DNA of 64,000 nt, from NCBI GenBank assembly GCA_041498295.1, contig JBGQIB010000002.1, positions 1-64,000 of the forward strand. The letters run 5' to 3'. Position numbers and translations under genes: made by a program. The notes below the pieces were generated by a model. It saw only the letters and a list, made by a program, of their open reading frames with translations. It made no database searches and was not told the origin of the DNA. This stretch comes from VGRW01 sp041498295. GTDB taxonomy: Bacteria; Myxococcota_A; UBA9160; SZUA-336. Numbering within the stretch: position 1 is the first letter of the stretch; each line of letters opens with the position of its first letter. Shown piece after piece: positions 60,531 through 64,000 of the stretch.

Positions 60531-61498
60531 GCTCGAGCCCGGAGACCTGGGAAGCCTGGAACTGGCGCGAGGCGCTGTCGGTCGAGGAGCGGCGCGAGCT
60601 GCTCGAGGTCGACGACCTACACGGCTTCGCGTCGATCGCGCTGAATTGGGCGCTGGTGTTCGGCGCGATGGCGCTGGTCGCGTGGGCGCCGAATCCAGTC
60701 ACGATCATCTTCGCGCTGTTCGTGATCGGCGCACGCCAGCTCGGCTTCGCGATCCTCATGCACGAGGCCGCGCACCGCTCGCTCTTCGGCACGCGCTGGC
60801 TCAATGACTGGGCCGGTAACTGGCTCGCCGCGTACCCGGTCTGGGCCGAGGTCGCGCCGTATCGCCGCTATCACCTGGTCCATCACGCGAAGACCGGCAG
60901 CGCGGGAGACCCGGACCTCGGCCTCATCACGCCATTCCCGATCACGCGCGCGAGCTTCGCGCGAAAAGTGTTTCGCGATCTCTCGGGGCAAACCGGCGGG
61001 AAGCAGGCCAAGGCCGTATTTCTGCGGGACATCGGCTGGGGCGCGGGCCGCTCACAACGCGATCTCGGCATGAACCGCGGAGAACAGCCGGACATCGGCT
61101 GGCGCAAGCTCGCGCCCGTCGTGCTCACAAACGCGGTGCTCCTCGGCATCCTGACGCTCGCCGGTCACCCCGCGCTCTATCTCCTCTGGGTCGCGTCCTG
61201 GCTCACGACTTACCGGCTCGTGACTCGCATCCGCTCGATCGCCGAGCACGCGCTCACCCCCGACGCGAACGACGCGCTGAACAACACGCGTACGACGATC
61301 GCGCGTTGGTGGGAGCGCCTGCTGATCGCGCCGAACCGCGTGAATTACCACCTCGAGCACCACCTGATCATGACCGTCCCGCACTACAAGCTGCCGCGCT
61401 TCCACCGCATGCTGCGCGAGCGCGGCGTGCTCGGCGACGCGTGCGTGGCCTATGGCTATCTCGGCGTGCTGAAGTTCGCGGCGTCGAAGTCAGGCTGA
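60527..61498 (+). CDS. Membrane fatty acid desaturase-type protein
   Basis: A 323-residue membrane protein with the three histidine boxes of integral desaturases/hydroxylases: HEAAHRSLF, YHLVHHAKTG and YHLEHHLIMTVPHYKLP. Four hydrophobic segments lie between (for example ALNWALVFGAMALVAWAP and VLTNAVLLGILTLAGHPALYL). It should use a diiron site and oxygen to desaturate or hydroxylate an acyl chain or a sterol-like molecule. The ATG overlaps the PaaX-like stop (ATGA). Its 3' end overlaps the dead SDR gene by 9 bases. Confidence 0.88.
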   Translation: MSSSPETWEAWNWREALSVEERRELLEVDDLHGFASIALNWALVFGAMALVAWAPNPVTIIFALFVIGARQLGFAILMHEAAHRSLFGTRWLNDWAGNWLAAYPVWAEVAPYRRYHLVHHAKTGSAGDPDLGLITPFPITRASFARKVFRDLSGQTGGKQAKAVFLRDIGWGAGRSQRDLGMNRGEQPDIGWRKLAPVVLTNAVLLGILTLAGHPALYLLWVASWLTTYRLVTRIRSIAEHALTPDANDALNNTRTTIARWWERLLIAPNRVNYHLEHHLIMTVPHYKLPRFHRMLRERGVLGDACVAYGYLGVLKFAASKSG

Positions 61499-61830
61499 GC
61501 AACGCTCGCGCCATTTGGGCTCGTCGCGCAACTGTGTATGCCAAGCCGGCGGTACGCCGAAGCGCTCGTGCCTCGCCTTTGAGCGCAGGGATCCGGGAGT
61601 CAGGGCCAGCGCGGTGACTCCGCAGGCGCGAGCTCCATGGCCGTCGCGAACGCCAGTCGATTCGTGCGGACGTGCGTGCGGACCGCCGTGCGGGCATCTC
61701 GAAGCCCTTGGCGAGGTCGAGCGTCCAGAACGGATGCCACTCGCTGACACGCGATTCCCCGACCCGCGCCGCGCGTCGCGCCCGCGACCAGCGCGACCTT
61801 CCCCGCCAACGGCTTCGCTCGATCAGTCAT
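61490..61830 (-). pseudogene. Short-chain dehydrogenase remnant with internal deletion
   Basis: The ATG at 61830 begins MTDRAKPLAGKVALVAGATRG, a complete SDR nucleotide-binding start (GATRGAGRGIA). It then jumps to RTNRLAFATAMELAPA, the helix that follows the catalytic YxxxK in this family, and after a one-base frame change near 61630 to CGVTALALTPGSLRS and FGVPPAW, the family end at about 61490. Some 150 central residues, including the active site, are missing. It is a decayed gene between the desaturase and a small exported protein. Confidence 0.65.
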
Positions 61831-61887
61831 GCGTGGTCGCCATTCGCCATCGACTCAGCCTACACTGCCCGCACTCGGAGGGTCGCC

Positions 61888-62307
61888 ATGCGCTTCATCG
61901 TGCGTCTCGTCGTTCTGCTGCTGCTGCTCGGGGTCGCGTTCTTCGCCTCGATCTACATCGCGTCCGAGTACGGGGGCGAGGTCGTGGTGCTGCGCACACA
62001 CGACGGCGACGCGGAGCGGGCGACTCACCTCTGGGTGGTCGACGACGGCGGCTTCGCGTTTCTGCGCGCGGGACAGCCGACGTCGGGCTGGCTCGCGCGC
62101 ATCGAGGCGAACCCGGACGTCACGGTCGAGCGCGGCGGTCAGACGTACCACTTCACCGCCGTGCCTGTGCACGAGCCGGTGGTGCGCGACCGGATTCACG
62201 CGCTGATGCGCGAGAAGTACCCGCTCGCGGATCGGCTGATCAGCGTGATTCGCGATCCGGACTGCTCGGTGCCCGTCCGGCTCGACCCGCTGCGCAGCGG
62301 CCAGTGA
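61888..62307 (+). CDS. Small membrane-anchored split-barrel-like protein (DUF2255/nitroreductase-like)
   Basis: A 139-residue protein with an N-terminal membrane anchor (MRFIVRLVVLLLLLGVAFFAS) and a soluble part that resembles the FMN/F420 split-barrel group (EVVVLRTHDGDAERATHLWVVDDGG, WLARIEANPDVTVERGGQTYHF, REKYPLADRLISV). No active residue can be named and the family match is by pattern only. ATG with GGAGGG upstream. It ends 2 bases before the convergent Hsp70-type gene. Confidence 0.6.
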   Translation: MRFIVRLVVLLLLLGVAFFASIYIASEYGGEVVVLRTHDGDAERATHLWVVDDGGFAFLRAGQPTSGWLARIEANPDVTVERGGQTYHFTAVPVHEPVVRDRIHALMREKYPLADRLISVIRDPDCSVPVRLDPLRSGQ

Positions 62308-62309
62308 CT

Positions 62310-63608
62310 CTAGGCCGCGAGCTCTCGCGCGCGCAGCGCGAGACCGCTCGCGACCGAGACGAGCTCGTCGCCGGAGCGGATGCGCTCTTCCCCGAAGCGC
62401 TGGGCGAAGAGCGCGCGCACCGCGGGCACGAGCGACGACCCGCCGGTGAGAAATACGCGGTCGACGTCGCCGCGCGCGACCCCGCAGTCGGCGAGCAGCG
62501 CGTCGACGCACGCGGAGATCGCCGCGAGCTCGGGCGCGATCCAGCCCTCGAAGGACGCGCGCGCGACGGGCGCCGCGATCTTCACGGGCCCGTGCTCGAA
62601 GACGAGCTCCGCCTCCGGACCGCGCGTCAGCGCGAGCTTCGCGCGCTCCACCGCTCGGTGTAGGGGGAAGCCGAGATCCTCTTGCACGACGTGCACGAGC
62701 GCGGCGAAGCGCTCCGGCTCGAGCGCCTCGCGCTGCAGGTCGAAGAGCAGCTGCAGGGTGCGCGGCGAACGCAGGAACGAGAGGTGATGCCAGCGCTCGA
62801 GGTGACCGTAGATCCAGCGCGGCACCGGCAGCACACGCCCAAAGATCGAGCGGTACTCGGCGCCCATTCCGAGCGCGGGGGCGATCAGCGCGCGCACCAT
62901 GCGCCCGTCGAAGACGTCTCCCGCGACGGGTACGCCGGCGTTGCCGAGCACCGGGCGCGCGCCGCCGGCATCGCGTTCCGCGCGGGCGCGGGGCCCGACG
63001 CGGATCAGCGAGAAGTCACTCGTGCCGCCGCCAAAGTCGCCGATCAGGACCAGCTCGTCGTGGTCGAGCGAGCGCTCGTAGTGATACGCCGCCGCGACCG
63101 GCTCGTACTCGAAGACGATGTCTTCGACTCCCGCGGTCGCGAACGCGGCGCGCAGACGCGCGAGCGCGAGCTCCTCGTCCTCGGCCGAGCGCGCCGCCAC
63201 GAAGCGCACGGGCCGGCCGACGACGACCGTACCCGAGACCTCGCCGACGTCGTCGGTCGCCTCGCGGAAGAGCGCGCGCAATAGGACGGCGATCAGCGCC
63301 TCGAGGCGATACTCCCGCTCGAAGATGCGCGTCGCCGAGAAGTCGCGCGCCGCGAGAAACGACTTCAGTGACTGTACGAGCCGGCCCGGCTCCTCGGCGG
63401 CGAGATAGCGGGCGATCGCGCGCGGCCCCGCGAGCTCGCGCGCCGGCCCCGGCGCCTCCGCGTCTCGCTCGAAATAGACCACCGAGCGGAATGTCTGCGT
63501 GAGCTTCCCGCCGCCGCGTGCGAAGCGGGCGACGCGCGCAGGTCCATCCGAGTCGGCGCGCGCGAGCGCTGAGTTCGTCGTCCCGAAATCGACGCCGAAG
63601 GCAGTCAC
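62310..63608 (-). CDS. YegD-like Hsp70-family protein
   Basis: A 432-residue actin/Hsp70-fold ATPase of the YegD type, without a substrate-binding domain. Seen: FGVDFGTTNSALA, VVGRPVRFV, YEPVAAAYHYERSL, IGDFGGGTSDFSLIRVG and VFLTGGSSLVPAVRALF. I choose the GTG at 63608 because GGGGGGACC stands just upstream and the residues before it (a Pro/Ala-rich extension to 63755) are not conserved. Function of the family is unclear; chaperone-like. It is divergent from the CoA-transferase gene and convergent with a small membrane protein. Confidence 0.85.
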   Translation of the reverse strand: MTAFGVDFGTTNSALARADSDGPARVARFARGGGKLTQTFRSVVYFERDAEAPGPARELAGPRAIARYLAAEEPGRLVQSLKSFLAARDFSATRIFEREYRLEALIAVLLRALFREATDDVGEVSGTVVVGRPVRFVAARSAEDEELALARLRAAFATAGVEDIVFEYEPVAAAYHYERSLDHDELVLIGDFGGGTSDFSLIRVGPRARAERDAGGARPVLGNAGVPVAGDVFDGRMVRALIAPALGMGAEYRSIFGRVLPVPRWIYGHLERWHHLSFLRSPRTLQLLFDLQREALEPERFAALVHVVQEDLGFPLHRAVERAKLALTRGPEAELVFEHGPVKIAAPVARASFEGWIAPELAAISACVDALLADCGVARGDVDRVFLTGGSSLVPAVRALFAQRFGEERIRSGDELVSVASGLALRARELAA

Positions 63609-63724
63609 GGTGGTCCCCCCGTGTCCCGGCGCCCCGCGCGGGTCTCGCGCGGGAGCGGGCGGCGCAGGATGCGCTGACACTTCGGCTCGCGCAAGGGCCG
63701 GACGAGACGCGGTAGCATTCGACG

Positions 63725-64000
63725 ATGTCGCAGCTTCGTCTCGATGTAGATCCAAAGCTCGAGCTCGATCGCAAGCGGATGTCCGCGGAGCAGGCCGCCG
63801 CGCTCGTGAAATCTGGCGAGCAGCTCTGGATTCCGAGCACCCACGCGCCGCTCTCCATCTTGGCGGCGCTCGCCGCGCGCGGCAGCGAGCTGCGCGGCGT
63901 GAAGCTCCGCAGCACGATCCTCCCGGACTTCGGCTGGTTCCGGCGCGAGGCGATGGACTCGTTCGACGTGCAGATCCAGTACGCCGTGCAGCCCGACGCG
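63725..64000 (+). CDS. Acetyl-CoA hydrolase/CoA-transferase family, N-terminal fragment
   Basis: The first 92 codons of a gene running off the right edge. MSQLRLDVDPKLELDRKRMSAEQAAALVKSGEQLW is followed by IPSTHAPLSILAALAARGSEL and LPDFGWFRREAMDSFDVQ. This is the opening of acetyl-CoA hydrolase/4-hydroxybutyrate CoA-transferase-type proteins (the LVKSGD-x-V/LW-IP and P-x-LL-x-ALAAR positions). The catalytic Glu is in the missing part. ATG start. It is divergent from the YegD-like gene. Confidence 0.65.
   Translation, partial: MSQLRLDVDPKLELDRKRMSAEQAAALVKSGEQLWIPSTHAPLSILAALAARGSELRGVKLRSTILPDFGWFRREAMDSFDVQIQYAVQPDA

Overview
The window is about 70% GC by eye and packed with bacterial genes. 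It comes from a Gram-negative bacterium: there is an lpxC for lipid A, Braun-type outer-membrane lipoprotein machinery, TonB-free envelope lipoproteins and a multihaem c-type cytochrome. The gene content (NtrXY two-component pair, a giant TPR protein, a TPR/Ser-Thr kinase, a lidless Hsp70 with its own J protein, a thiolase next to a DUF35 protein, an FadE-like acyl-CoA dehydrogenase, GldAFG-like ABC genes) best fits a lineage of the former Deltaproteobacteria such as Myxococcota or Binatota. That placement is inference from content; there is no rRNA or tRNA gene in the window. Convergent neighbours are almost touching and several pairs share or overlap their stop codons, so intergenic space is scarce and the few real gaps stand out.

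Layout. 1-3.7 kb: end of a minus-strand block (GNAT fragment, ntrX, ntrY). 3.9-11.6 kb: one gene for a TPR protein of about 2590 residues. 11.6-18.6 kb: minus-strand lpxC (behind a consensus sigma-54 promoter), a membrane-anchored TPR kinase, and yebC-ruvC-ruvA-ruvB. 18.8-24.4 kb: Hsp70/J pair, DUF35/thiolase pair, aldehyde dehydrogenase. 24.4-25.0 kb: a gene-poor, lower-GC stretch with two hairpin elements that share a loop but have different, still-paired stems. 25-28.3 kb: esterase/MerR divergent pair and an xdhC-sufU pair. 28.4-34.5 kb: a translationally coupled string (redoxin-octahaem cytochrome fusion, family 4 uracil-DNA glycosylase, ceramidase-like hydrolase, aroE, glutamate dehydrogenase). 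34.5-36.2 kb: a lower-GC islet with a membrane protein and a trypsin-like protease-fold protein. 36.2-51.4 kb: acyl-CoA dehydrogenase and Gfo/Idh/MocA oxidoreductase, ABC-2 (Gld-like) transporter with a DsbA-like lipoprotein, CDF transporter, infA, a TetR/diiron-oxygenase/SnoaL/FAD-monooxygenase cluster, an Lpp/L,D-transpeptidase cluster, purE, lysA. 51.5-64 kb: DUF4142 lipoprotein, aminotransferase and questin-oxidase-like gene, then a stretch rich in broken genes (TSP3-repeat protein, SDR, and two otherwise intact genes each cut by one in-frame TAG), with ZIP, bacterioferritin, NUDIX, acetoacetate-decarboxylase-like, desaturase, YegD-like Hsp70 and the start of a CoA-transferase.

The most unusual signals are not single genes. 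Two palindromic words are far too common for the base composition and are built from otherwise rare synonymous codons: AGTSACT (33 copies found by eye; about 3 expected) and GACAC-N6-GTGTC (7 exact copies, always with a 6-base spacer and always in the same codon phase; about 0.06 expected). These look like a DNA-level motif written on top of the protein code. Three in-frame amber codons within 5 kb, the paired hairpin elements at 24.4-24.9 kb, the redoxin-cytochrome fusion and the Lpp/L,D-transpeptidase locus with an apparent frame problem are the other points I would look at first.
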